Origin: Ponticaulis sp.
Lineage (GTDB): Bacteria; Pseudomonadota; Alphaproteobacteria; Caulobacterales; Hyphomonadaceae
Length of the DNA stretch: 64,000 bases
Reading direction: 5' to 3'
Assembly: GCA_002723155.1 (NCBI GenBank)
Contig: PBNO01000015.1
Location: 124,001-188,000, forward strand
In this document: positions 15,534-24,924 of the stretch, piece by piece
Position numbering within the stretch: position 1 is the first letter of the stretch
How the letters are laid out: each line of letters begins with the position of its first letter
Notes under the pieces: model-generated
Databases searched by the model: none
Told to the model about the DNA's origin: nothing
The model's input: the letters and a program-made list of their open reading frames with translations, nothing else
Translations under genes and position numbers: made by a program

Positions 15534-17306
15534 ATGGACACGCAAGAAAAGATCGCAGATACGGATTTGACCATGACGGGTGCAGAGATCGTCGTGCGCG
15601 CTCTGTGCGATCAGGGTGTGGATACGCTATTCGGTTATCCGGGCGGCGCGGTCCTTCCTATTTACGACGCATTGTTCACCACACCGGAACTTCATCACAT
15701 CCTCGTTCGCCATGAACAAGGCGCTGGCCATGCGGCTGAAGGCTATGCCCGCTCGACCGGCAAACCGGGCGTTGCCCTGGTTACGTCAGGCCCGGGCGCG
15801 ACCAATATGGTGACGCCAATTGCGGATGCGATGATGGATTCCATCCCGATGGTTGTCATCACAGGTCAGGTTCCAAGCCACCTCATCGGCACTGACGCGT
15901 TCCAGGAATGCGACACGGTTGGCATTACGCGTTGCTGCGCCAAGCACAACTATCTTGTTCGCGATGTAAACGACCTTGCGCGCATCATGCATGAGGCATT
16001 CCTTATCGCCACAACGGGCCGCCCGGGCCCGGTTGTTATCGATATTCCTAAGGATATTCAGTTCTCTAAGGGCACTTATAAAGGTCCTGAAGGAACACAA
16101 CACAAAACCTATCATCCGGCATCTGAGCCGCATGAGGCCGGTATCGAAGCTGCTCTCGAACTGATGCGCAATGCCCGTCGCCCAATCTTCTACACAGGCG
16201 GCGGCATCATCAATTCCGGAACTGAGGCAAGCGCTGCTCTGCGTGCGCTGGTTTCTGAAACGAACTTCCCGATCACATCCACCCTGATGGGACTGGGTTG
16301 CTATCCGGCATCAGGCAGCAACTGGCTCGGAATGGTTGGGATGCATGGCGCGTATGAAGCAAACCACGCCATGCATGATTGTGACGTCATGATCTGCCTT
16401 GGCGCACGCTTTGACGATCGCGTGACGGGACGCCTCGATGCGTTCTCACCAAACTCGAAGAAAATCCACGTCGATATTGATCCATCTTCCATCAACAAGA
16501 CGGTTCGCGTTGACGTTCCGATCATTGCCGATGCTGGCAAAGCCATCAATGCACTGCTCGAAGGTTGGCGCCGCGAACAGCACCCGCGCAATGATCTCAG
16601 CGAGTGGTGGACGCAGATCGACGAGTGGCGCGCGCGGAAAGGCTTCGCTTATGAGAAGCAGGAAGAGCAGATCAAACCGCAATACGCGATCGAGCGCCTG
16701 TACGAGCTGACAAAGAACCGTGACACCTACATCACGACAGAAGTTGGCCAGCACCAGATGTGGGCCGCACAGCATTACCATTTTGAAGAGCCAAACCGTT
16801 GGATGACATCAGGCGGCCTCGGCACAATGGGCTACGGCCTGCCAGCAGCGCTCGGCGTTCAGGCTGCCCACAAGGACGCGCTGGTTATCGACATTGCAGG
16901 TGAAGCCTCCATTCAGATGTGCATGCAGGAGCTGTCCACCGCCGTTCAGTTCAACCTGCCGATCAAGATCTTCATTCTGAACAATGAGTGGATGGGCATG
17001 GTCCGCCAGTGGCAGCAACTGCTGCACGGAGAGCGCTATTCACACTCTTACAGCGACAGCCTGCCTGATTTTGTAGCATTGGCGAAAGCCTATGGCGGTC
17101 ACGGCATTCAATGTCGTAATCCGGCAGACCTTGATGCAGCCATCGAAGAGATGATCGCATATGATGGTCCGGTACTCTTTGACTGCCTTGTCACCAAGGA
17201 TGAGAACTGCTTCCCGATGATCCCATCAGGTGCTGCGCACAATGAAATGATCCTTGGCGAAATCACCGGCGACGAAATCGACGAGTCCGGCAAGGTTCTG
17301 GTTTAA
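15534..17306 (+). CDS. ilvB: Acetolactate synthase, large (catalytic) subunit
   Basis: This ThDP enzyme makes acetolactate or acetohydroxybutyrate, the first common step to valine, leucine and isoleucine. The 590-residue protein has the catalytic glutamate in VRHEQGAGHAAEGYAR (E61), the SGPGATN loop, a middle FAD-binding domain, and a C-terminal ThDP domain with AGEASIQMCMQEL ending in LNNEWMGMVRQWQ. The usual GDG start of the ThDP motif reads GEA here. ATG 15534 follows the attenuator. ilvN starts 59 bases downstream and ilvC follows, so the first two pathway steps share one operon. Confidence 0.97.
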   Translation: MDTQEKIADTDLTMTGAEIVVRALCDQGVDTLFGYPGGAVLPIYDALFTTPELHHILVRHEQGAGHAAEGYARSTGKPGVALVTSGPGATNMVTPIADAMMDSIPMVVITGQVPSHLIGTDAFQECDTVGITRCCAKHNYLVRDVNDLARIMHEAFLIATTGRPGPVVIDIPKDIQFSKGTYKGPEGTQHKTYHPASEPHEAGIEAALELMRNARRPIFYTGGGIINSGTEASAALRALVSETNFPITSTLMGLGCYPASGSNWLGMVGMHGAYEANHAMHDCDVMICLGARFDDRVTGRLDAFSPNSKKIHVDIDPSSINKTVRVDVPIIADAGKAINALLEGWRREQHPRNDLSEWWTQIDEWRARKGFAYEKQEEQIKPQYAIERLYELTKNRDTYITTEVGQHQMWAAQHYHFEEPNRWMTSGGLGTMGYGLPAALGVQAAHKDALVIDIAGEASIQMCMQELSTAVQFNLPIKIFILNNEWMGMVRQWQQLLHGERYSHSYSDSLPDFVALAKAYGGHGIQCRNPADLDAAIEEMIAYDGPVLFDCLVTKDENCFPMIPSGAAHNEMILGEITGDEIDESGKVLV

Positions 17307-17365
17307 GCCCTGCGAAGCTGCAGGTAACAAACAACATCAGGTTATAGCGTGAACAGGAATACCAA

Positions 17366-17932
17366 GTGACGCAAGCTAACACTCCATCTTCGCCACAGAG
17401 CGCATATTTCATTGATGACCATTCAGAGGATGCCATCGTCCGCCGCACATTGGCGGCGATAGTAGACAACGAGCCGGGCGTTCTGGCCCGTGTGGTAGGC
17501 CTGTTCTCTGCGCGCGGCTACAATATTGAAAGCCTGACCGTGGCCGAGGTGGATCATAAAGCCCACCAGTCACGCATCACCATTGTAACGAGCGGTACAG
17601 TTCAGATTATCGCGCAGATCAAAGCTCAGCTTGAACGTCTGGTGCCGGTTGCCCGTGTGGTGGATATCACCACTTCACCTGCTGGTCTCGAACGCGAGCT
17701 TGCGCTTATCAAGGTCAGCGCGGCTACAGGCTCGGACGAGCGCGTCGAGGCGATGCGACTGTCTGAAATTTTCCGCGCACGCGTACTCGATGTCACGCTG
17801 GAAAGCTTCATCTTTGAAGTGACTGGCGGGTCGTCAAAAATTGATCAGTTCATTGAACTGATGGAGCCACTTGGCCTGATTCAGGTCTCAAGAACGGGCG
17901 TTCTGAGTATTCAGCGCGGCCTTCCCGAATAA
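17366..17932 (+). CDS. ilvN: Acetolactate synthase, small (regulatory) subunit
   Basis: The 188-residue regulatory subunit binds valine for feedback inhibition and activates the large subunit. An N-terminal ACT domain begins at RRTLAAIVDNEPGVLARVVGLFSARGYNIESLTV, and the C-terminal ALS_SS_C domain follows (ERELALIKVSA to the end). About 28 residues precede the ACT domain, longer than in E. coli IlvH. The start is GTG at 17366 with caggaat upstream. It belongs to the ilvB-ilvN-ilvC operon. Confidence 0.95.
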   Translation: MTQANTPSSPQSAYFIDDHSEDAIVRRTLAAIVDNEPGVLARVVGLFSARGYNIESLTVAEVDHKAHQSRITIVTSGTVQIIAQIKAQLERLVPVARVVDITTSPAGLERELALIKVSAATGSDERVEAMRLSEIFRARVLDVTLESFIFEVTGGSSKIDQFIELMEPLGLIQVSRTGVLSIQRGLPE

Positions 17933-17937
17933 ACACT

Positions 17938-17957
17938 TGAAGCAAAGTCTTGCTTCA
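17938..17957 (+). repeat. Perfect hairpin between ilvN and ilvC
   Basis: TGAAGCAA (17938-17945) pairs perfectly with TTGCTTCA (17950-17957), loop AGTC, six bases after the ilvN stop. No T-run follows, so it is more likely an RNA-stabilising or processing element than a terminator. Position between ilvN and ilvC suggests it could set different mRNA levels; this is inference. Confidence 0.5.
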
Positions 17958-17962
17958 GATAG

Positions 17963-19033
<1,071 letters not shown>

Positions 19034-19060
19034 GCGAGACCAATTCATCGATTAAGAATA

Positions 19061-19096
19061 AGAGCTGCAAACTTCAGAGTTTGCGGCTCTTTTTTT
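19061..19096 (+). terminator. Terminator after ilvC
   Basis: AGAGCTGCAAAC (19061-19072) pairs with GTTTGCGGCTCT (19079-19090; one G-U pair) around TTCAGA and is followed by a run of Ts. A strong intrinsic terminator ending the ilv operon. Confidence 0.92.
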
Positions 19097-19198
19097 GCCC
19101 AGAAAACTACTCCCGTAAGGAGAGAAACCAGTTTCACTGACCGCAAAAATGATCATGCTGGATATATATTCGAAGAAATGGTTGTTCTGGGGTCTAAC

Positions 19199-19636
19199 AT
19201 GAATTTCTGCGCTAAACTTCTTTCGATCGCATGCCTTTCCGCAGCAGGTGCATCACTCGCACATGCTGCTGATTTCCAGCTTCAGCCGGGCCAGTGGGAA
19301 ATCACTGAGGGCATGAGCCTGTCAGCGAACGCGACGCCAACGCAGACGCGCTCTATCTGCATCACTGCCAACGAAAACCTGGTATCCGAAAACTGGTTCA
19401 TCGATCTGGCGAAACCGAATGCCGGTTGCGCATCCGACCTCACATCAGTGAATGCATCACAGCTCCAGTTCAGCCTGAATTGCCCGAGCCGCAATGGCGA
19501 CATCGAAGGCCCGGTCAACGTGAACGTATCTGCGAGCGAATTCACGATTTCCAGCGACCTCGCGCTGCAACTCGGCGGGCACCCGCTGCCAATGCACCGC
19601 CAGCTGACTGCCCGCAATGTGGGCCAATGCCGCTAA
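19199..19636 (+). CDS. DUF3617-type secreted protein (first of two)
   Basis: A 145-residue secreted protein. ATG 19199 begins a clear signal peptide (MNFCAKLLSIACLSAAGASLAHA, cut after AHA); the frame is open to 19178 but that start lacks this. The mature part has PGQWEITEGM, a cysteine in SICITANEN, a paired cysteine in NAGCASDL, and ends ARNVGQCR. This matches the DUF3617 pattern (PGxWE near the start, spaced cysteines, GxC at the end), a periplasmic family of unknown function. A related gene follows after about 110 bases. Confidence 0.75.
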   Translation: MNFCAKLLSIACLSAAGASLAHAADFQLQPGQWEITEGMSLSANATPTQTRSICITANENLVSENWFIDLAKPNAGCASDLTSVNASQLQFSLNCPSRNGDIEGPVNVNVSASEFTISSDLALQLGGHPLPMHRQLTARNVGQCR

Positions 19637-19745
19637 CCCATTGATCAAGTGCGCGCTGAAAGCAGCGCGCACTGCACTTACCTTCTGTTTGTCTTCGTAT
19701 TGCCCCATTCACGTGCGGGTATGCGCCTGACAACAGGAGCTCCCC

Positions 19746-20183
19746 ATGCAAATCCTCACCAGTCTGATCTTTGTCAGCTATGCCGCCCTCACCTTCAATG
19801 CGACCTCGCCAGAACAGGCGCAGATCGAGGTTGAACCGGGCTATTGGAACTGGTCACACCAGACGACCCTCGCGAACATTCCATTCTCTGAAGAGAACAC
19901 TGAATGTCTACCGCCTTCGCAATCACGGTTCTCACTTGATCGACTTGCTGCCGACCTCGGTCAGGATTGCTCGGTCACAGACGTGGAGCCACAAGGCTCC
20001 GGCTATTCGTTCACGCTCGTCTGTGAAGGCTTCTATTCCGGCGAAGCCCAAGGCACGCTACGCAAGCTGTCGGACTACCAGATACAGCTTGAAGCAAGCG
20101 GACAGGTTATGCTGGCCGGTCTCGCCGCAGACTTTTCATTTGACGCCAATGCGAACCATGTCGGGCAATGCCCTCAGGAATGA
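19746..20183 (+). CDS. DUF3617-type secreted protein (second of two)
   Basis: A 145-residue protein with the same plan as its upstream neighbour: a hydrophobic N-terminus (MQILTSLIFVSYAALTFNA), PGYWNWSHQT where PGxWE is expected, cysteines in NTECLPPSQS, DLGQDCSV and LVCEGF, and the end NHVGQCPQE. The two are probably old tandem duplicates. The RBS is acaggagc before ATG. Its last ten bases overlap the end of the convergent DMT transporter gene. Function unknown. Confidence 0.7.
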   Translation: MQILTSLIFVSYAALTFNATSPEQAQIEVEPGYWNWSHQTTLANIPFSEENTECLPPSQSRFSLDRLAADLGQDCSVTDVEPQGSGYSFTLVCEGFYSGEAQGTLRKLSDYQIQLEASGQVMLAGLAADFSFDANANHVGQCPQE

Positions 20184-21079
20184 GCCGCCTCTGGCGGCGC
20201 AGGCTTCAGCCGCGGCTCACGTGATACCAGCACACACGCGGCGATAATGATCGCCGCGCCAATCCAGACCCAGATGGTCGGAACCTCCTCGTAGAACATC
20301 CAGCCGAGCAGCGCGCTCCAGATCAGCGCCGTGTACTCCATTGGCGCAATCTTTTGGGCTGGTGCGCGGGCGTATGCCGATGTCATCAACACCCAGATAG
20401 ATCCACCAAACGCCCCGAGCATGATGAGCGGCGGAAAATCACTCAGTGTGGCAGGCTCTGCGAACAGAAAGGCGGGCACGGCCATGTATATAGCCGGAAA
20501 GAAATTGGCATAAATCGCTATTGCAAAACCGCTATCTTTTGTGGCCCGCATTCTCAGCATGACCATTGAGAGCGCATAGCAGACAGCAGACGTCATCACG
20601 CTGGCAAAGCCCAGCCACTCGTCTGGCGTGAAGCGCAAATTCATGTCCTTGCCAAGGAATGTCACCAGCACACCAATGAATCCGATGAGGCCCGCCAGCA
20701 CGGCATATTTCGCCGGACGCTCTCCCAACAACAGCCATGCGAACGGCGTGATAATCAAAACAGCTGAGAACCCGAGCGCTGTAACAACCACCAGCTCAAG
20801 CTTACTAAGCGCAAAGAAGAACAAGGTGGCCGCTGCGACGTGAACCAGCCCGCGTAGTGCATGGAAGCGCGTCGCCTTCCAACCAGGAAGCCGTCGCCCC
20901 GTCAGGAAGTAGGGCAGAGCCACAAGGACCGTAGCCAGCCCGAACCGCCAGAAGACAAGCGTTAGCAAGTCCATATCCTGCTGAACAAAACGCACCAGTG
21001 CATCCATGCCGACGCCGAGCATTACTGCCAGCGCAGCAGTCACCAAAGGCGGTGGGACCAATTTTTCTGATAACGTCAT
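20174..21079 (-). CDS. EamA/DMT-family exporter
   Basis: A 301-residue inner-membrane protein with about ten hydrophobic segments in two EamA repeats (first ending near VLVTFLG, second near ACVLVSRE). Family members export amino acids, nucleotides or drugs; the substrate cannot be told. Start 21079 (MTLSEKLVPPP) follows ggagttcgggc; the longer frame to 21181 adds a polar stretch without a site. Its end overlaps the DUF3617 gene by ten bases. Confidence 0.88.
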   Translation of the reverse strand: MTLSEKLVPPPLVTAALAVMLGVGMDALVRFVQQDMDLLTLVFWRFGLATVLVALPYFLTGRRLPGWKATRFHALRGLVHVAAATLFFFALSKLELVVVTALGFSAVLIITPFAWLLLGERPAKYAVLAGLIGFIGVLVTFLGKDMNLRFTPDEWLGFASVMTSAVCYALSMVMLRMRATKDSGFAIAIYANFFPAIYMAVPAFLFAEPATLSDFPPLIMLGAFGGSIWVLMTSAYARAPAQKIAPMEYTALIWSALLGWMFYEEVPTIWVWIGAAIIIAACVLVSREPRLKPAPPEAAHS

Positions 21080-21223
21080 GCCCGAACTCCGGCACCAGAA
21101 CAGCCCGGTGTCATACACCAGTTTGGCAGCCCGCCAAACATGCGATGAGTGAAGTCTGCTATTGCGAACAAGCGGGAACACTGCATTTTAGTAGATATAA
21201 AAAACAGAGGAAGGCCGCACCAA

Positions 21224-22195
21224 ATGCTAAATCCAGATCAGCACAAACTCCCGTCAGGAATTGATCCACATACTTCGGCACAGACCGTTCTCGGAGATGC
21301 CGACCTTTCCGGAAAAACCGCGATTGTCACGGGCGGCTATTCAGGCATCGGCCTTGAAACGACACGCGCCCTCGCCTCCGCCGGAGCACGGGTAATCGTT
21401 CCGGCTCGCACCATCGACAAGGCGAAAACAGCGCTCGCTGAATTGAATGGAGATATAGAGATCGCAACCATGAATCTGGCAGACCTGCCTTCCGTCCAAC
21501 GGTTTTCAAATGATGTGGTCCAGTCCGGCGGCGCAATCGATCTTCTGATCAATAATGCAGGGATTATGGCCTGCCCGCTTTCGCGCACCGCGGCAGGTTG
21601 GGAATCACAGTTCGGCACCAACCATCTGGGGCACATGGTGATGACTCAGGGTCTTTTGCCTGCGCTTCGCAAAGCGAATGGTGCGCGCGTGGTCTGCCTC
21701 TCTTCGACAGGACATATCGTCAGCGATGTTCACTGGGACGACCCGAACTTCCTCTCCCATGACTATGACAAATGGCAGGCCTACGGACAGTCAAAAACAT
21801 CGAACTCGCTGTTTGCCGTAGGCCTCGACCAACGTGAGAGAGACAACGGCATTCGTGCCTTCGCCGTGCATCCGGGCGGCATTATGACTGACCTGCAGCG
21901 TCACCTTGGCAATGAAGAAATGACTGTGCTCGGCTGGACCAATCCAGACGGTACATTGTCCGATCGAGCCGCAAAATCATTCAAGAAGCCGGAAGCAGGT
22001 GCTTCGACGACAATTTTTGCGGCCACTTCGAAACTGCTCGACGGCAAAGGCGGACTCTATTGTGAAGACAGCGACGTTGCTAATCTGGCCACGCCAGAAT
22101 CGCCGCGCTATTGTGACGTCCGCCCTTACGCGATCGACACCGAAGCTGCCGATCGTCTCTGGGCTCTTAGTGAAGCCATGATAGCCGAGGCCTGA
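21224..22195 (+). CDS. Short-chain dehydrogenase/reductase (retinol-dehydrogenase-like)
   Basis: A 323-residue NAD(P)-dependent oxidoreductase. Seen: the cofactor loop TGGYSGIG, NNAGIM, the catalytic Ser in CLSSTGHIV, and YGQSK with the catalytic Tyr and Lys. The extended length and C-terminal region resemble the retinol-dehydrogenase/WWOX-like SDRs. ATG 21224 follows agaggaagg; the frame reaches 21149 but without such a site. It is followed two bases later by a DUF4169 gene, so the two are likely cotranscribed. Substrate unknown. Confidence 0.9.
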   Translation: MLNPDQHKLPSGIDPHTSAQTVLGDADLSGKTAIVTGGYSGIGLETTRALASAGARVIVPARTIDKAKTALAELNGDIEIATMNLADLPSVQRFSNDVVQSGGAIDLLINNAGIMACPLSRTAAGWESQFGTNHLGHMVMTQGLLPALRKANGARVVCLSSTGHIVSDVHWDDPNFLSHDYDKWQAYGQSKTSNSLFAVGLDQRERDNGIRAFAVHPGGIMTDLQRHLGNEEMTVLGWTNPDGTLSDRAAKSFKKPEAGASTTIFAATSKLLDGKGGLYCEDSDVANLATPESPRYCDVRPYAIDTEAADRLWALSEAMIAEA

Positions 22196-22197
22196 AC

Positions 22198-22383
22198 ATG
22201 GGCGATATCGTCAATCTTCGTCAGTTCCGAAAACAGAAGCAACGACAGGACAAGTCTGCGAAAGCTGAAGTGAACCGGGCAAAATTCGGTCAGTCGAAGC
22301 TAGATAAAAAGCGGACCGACGCAGAAAAGGCGCGCTCAGATCAAACGCTGGATAGTGCGCGCCTTGAGCGAGACGAAGACTAG
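22198..22383 (+). CDS. DUF4169 small protein
   Basis: A 61-residue, highly charged protein: MGDIVNLRQFRKQKQRQ at the start, then a Lys/Arg/Glu/Ala-rich helix with NRAKFGQSKLDKKR. This is the typical form of the alphaproteobacterial DUF4169 family, whose function is unknown. It begins two bases after the SDR stop. Its stop overlaps the stop of the convergent gene by four bases. Confidence 0.88.
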   Translation: MGDIVNLRQFRKQKQRQDKSAKAEVNRAKFGQSKLDKKRTDAEKARSDQTLDSARLERDED

Positions 22384-23651
22384 CGAAGTTCGGCAAACGC
22401 AATGGCGTCGACGAGCCAGACGCCATTCACTTCCTGGTACATCAGATCAAACCGCACACCGCCCTCACTCAGGCGGAATGCACCGCGCAGACGCATGCGT
22501 CCGTCGGCAATCAAGTGAGGCGGTATCTCGAACTCAGCCTGCTGCCCGATGGACGCCACCATCTCTGCACGATGGGGCACCAGCGAGCGGAAATGATCCG
22601 GCAGAACGTCAGCTGTTACCTCACTACGCATTCGCGGCGATAGGATCAGCATGAAGCGGCTATAATCTTCCGTCAGCTGAGCCTCAGTGATCACGACCAG
22701 CGTGGACCAGAGAATCTGATGAATTTCATCCATATCGGGCACATCATAAGATGCTGGCGCAAGCCGGTTGCGTGTCAGTGCAGGCGTGCGCGGAGCTACA
22801 CGTGGCTGGATGTTCTCCGGCTGAACCGTCGGAATTTCGGGCTCACTTTCTGTTACCGTCGGCGTAGTCATCTCCGGCTCCGGTGCTGGCTCCTCACGCG
22901 GTATGACAGCAGATGAAGTCGGCGCAATTTCTGTCCTGCGCACAGCCGCGCTCTGAAGAGTGTCAGGAGTCGTAGATACCGTCGGTGCCGGTGCACCGTT
23001 TTCATAGGTATAGGTGCGCATCATCGCAGGTTCAGAAGGCGTCGTGGTGACCGATCGGGTGTATGTGCGAACCGGCGTAGAGGTCGTCACAGTGTCCGAG
23101 CGGTAGCTGGTGCCTGAATTCGTCCCGCTGGATTCGACAGCTGGTTGAGGCTCGGAGGTATAGGTGCGCGTGGTGGTCGTCGGGCGATAGGTCGTCGTCG
23201 CGCCCGTATCCTGCTGCGTTGTGGAGCTCGAACCAGGATAGCGCGTATACGTTCGCGTCGTAGTCGTTGACGTGTTCGTGGTCGACGAAGGCGCTTCAGA
23301 CGGGCTGGAATAGCGTGTTGAAGAGCCGGTCGTCGTTTGCGTTGTCACGGGGGCGGTGTAGGTCGATGTCGAGCCTGCAGGGCGCGTGTACGTCGACCTT
23401 GCAGGCGCTTCCGTCACCGGCTCCGTGACGATGGTCTCTGTCCCGTCCGCTTCAATACGACGAACGGTACGCGTTACTGTACGGCGGACTGTATTTTCAG
23501 TCACCACCGGCTCAGGAGAAGTTTGCGCGGCCGCAGCAGACATGGCTGGCAACGCAAAAAGTGCAAAAAAACCCCAGATAAGAATCGCTGGCGCCCAGAT
23601 CAGGGTATGCTGAAATCGGTCAGACGCTGTTTTGTTGTATCGTTCTGGCAT
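22380..23651 (-). CDS. Secreted Thr/Ser-rich protein with small C-terminal domain
   Basis: A 423-residue protein. The N-terminus has a long signal or anchor segment (IWAPAILIWGFFALFALPAM). About 60 to 250 is low-complexity, rich in Thr, Ser, Tyr and Pro, with a recurring RTYT/STYT unit (for example TRTYTRYPGS, TRTYTSEP, VRTYTRS, MRTYTYENG). A Pro/Glu-rich linker follows, then a folded C-terminal domain (about 300-423) ending WLVDAIAFAELR that looks like a small cystatin/NTF2-like fold, though I cannot name its family. It is probably a surface or periplasmic protein on a flexible stalk. Confidence 0.72.
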   Translation of the reverse strand: MPERYNKTASDRFQHTLIWAPAILIWGFFALFALPAMSAAAAQTSPEPVVTENTVRRTVTRTVRRIEADGTETIVTEPVTEAPARSTYTRPAGSTSTYTAPVTTQTTTGSSTRYSSPSEAPSSTTNTSTTTTRTYTRYPGSSSTTQQDTGATTTYRPTTTTRTYTSEPQPAVESSGTNSGTSYRSDTVTTSTPVRTYTRSVTTTPSEPAMMRTYTYENGAPAPTVSTTPDTLQSAAVRRTEIAPTSSAVIPREEPAPEPEMTTPTVTESEPEIPTVQPENIQPRVAPRTPALTRNRLAPASYDVPDMDEIHQILWSTLVVITEAQLTEDYSRFMLILSPRMRSEVTADVLPDHFRSLVPHRAEMVASIGQQAEFEIPPHLIADGRMRLRGAFRLSEGGVRFDLMYQEVNGVWLVDAIAFAELR

Positions 23652-23743
23652 ATTCGCTTCCCGCGCGAGCGCTTAATTCGGTCCGGAATGGATGTTCACG
23701 GGAAAATGAGCAAGAAACATGCCCGCTGAACATGTATACGGGT

Positions 23744-23772
23744 TTGACAAACGTCAGGTCACCCCAAGTAAA
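23744..23772 (+). promoter_or_regulatory. Possible promoter of the OYE-family gene
   Basis: A perfect -35 TTGACA (23744-23749) is followed, 17 bases later, by AGTAAA (23767-23772), a poor -10. TTTGACAAACGTCAGGTC around it has a partial palindrome that could be an operator. Weak evidence, reported for its position 40-70 bases before the gene. Confidence 0.28.
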
Positions 23773-23811
23773 GACGGCCGAACGAAAACATAGACAGTAT
23801 CGGGAGAACGC

Positions 23812-24924
23812 ATGTCTGATTTTGCACCGCTTTTTGAGCCATTCACGCTAAAAGGTGTCACCTTTGCCAACCGCCTGGCAATGGCCCCAATGACCCGCTC
23901 CTTCGCGACGGGCGGCGTACCTGGCCAGAATGTTGCGGATTATTATTCCCGCCGTGCAGCCGCTGACGTTGGCCTGCTTATCACTGAAGGTACGACCATC
24001 AACCGAGGCGGTGCATCTTTCGACCCGAACATTCCGAATATCCATGCGGACGAAGCCAAAGCCGGCTGGAAACATGTTGTAGACGAAGTCCACGCCAATA
24101 ATGGCAAGATCGCACCGCAAATCTGGCACGTCGGCATGGCGCGCAAGCCGGGTCAGGGCCCGCACCCGGAGGCCCAATCAGATAGCCCGTCAGGCGTCAC
24201 ACATGCTGGCAAGCAGGTCTATGAAACGCCGACGCTTGATGACGTTGATGCGATGATCGAAGCCTTTGTAGACGGTATCGTCACAGCGAAAGAGCTCGGC
24301 TTTGACTGCGCTGAGATACACGGCGCTCACGGCTATCTGGTCGATGAATTCTTCTGGGGCGTGATGAACACCCGCGACGACAAATACGGTGGCTCCATCA
24401 CATCCCGCGCGCAGTTTGCAGCGGACATTATCTCACGCGCAAAAGCTAAAGTCGGCGACGACTACCCTCTGATTCTGCGTATTTCCCAGTGGAAGCAGTT
24501 CGATTACGGCGCGCGCCTTTGCGAGACGCCACAAGAGCTGGAAGCCTTCCTCGGCGTTCTGGCTGACGCAGGCGTAGACTGCATTCACTGCTCTCAGCGT
24601 CGTTACTGGGAACCTGAATTTCCTGAGATCGACGGCGAAGAAGGCCTGAACCTTGCGGGCTGGGCGAAGAAACTCACAGGCCTCCCGACCATCACAGTCG
24701 GCTCTGTAGGCCTCTCTACTGAGTTTACAGGCGCCTTCCGCGGCGAAGGGTCAAAGACACGTCCACTCGCAGACGTAGTCGAGCGCCTCGACAAGGGCGA
24801 ATTTGACATGATCGCTGTCGGCCGCGCCCTGCTTCAGGATCCGGAGTGGGTGAAAAAGGTCAAAGAAGGCCGTTTCGACGAAACCCGCGCCTATGACGGC
24901 GAAGCGCTTAAGACGCTTTTCTAA
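23812..24924 (+). CDS. Old-yellow-enzyme-family flavin oxidoreductase
   Basis: A 370-residue FMN enzyme of the NADH:flavin oxidoreductase/OYE family, which reduces activated C=C bonds. Seen: the FMN-binding start LAMAPMTRSFA, APQIWHVGMA, the substrate-binding His pair in EIHGAHGYLVDEFFW, and IAVGRALLQDPEW. No Fe-S or second reductase domain follows, so it is the short form. A good site precedes ATG 23812 (gggagaacgc). The end overlaps the convergent methyltransferase gene by 17 bases. Natural substrate unknown. Confidence 0.92.
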   Translation: MSDFAPLFEPFTLKGVTFANRLAMAPMTRSFATGGVPGQNVADYYSRRAAADVGLLITEGTTINRGGASFDPNIPNIHADEAKAGWKHVVDEVHANNGKIAPQIWHVGMARKPGQGPHPEAQSDSPSGVTHAGKQVYETPTLDDVDAMIEAFVDGIVTAKELGFDCAEIHGAHGYLVDEFFWGVMNTRDDKYGGSITSRAQFAADIISRAKAKVGDDYPLILRISQWKQFDYGARLCETPQELEAFLGVLADAGVDCIHCSQRRYWEPEFPEIDGEEGLNLAGWAKKLTGLPTITVGSVGLSTEFTGAFRGEGSKTRPLADVVERLDKGEFDMIAVGRALLQDPEWVKKVKEGRFDETRAYDGEALKTLF

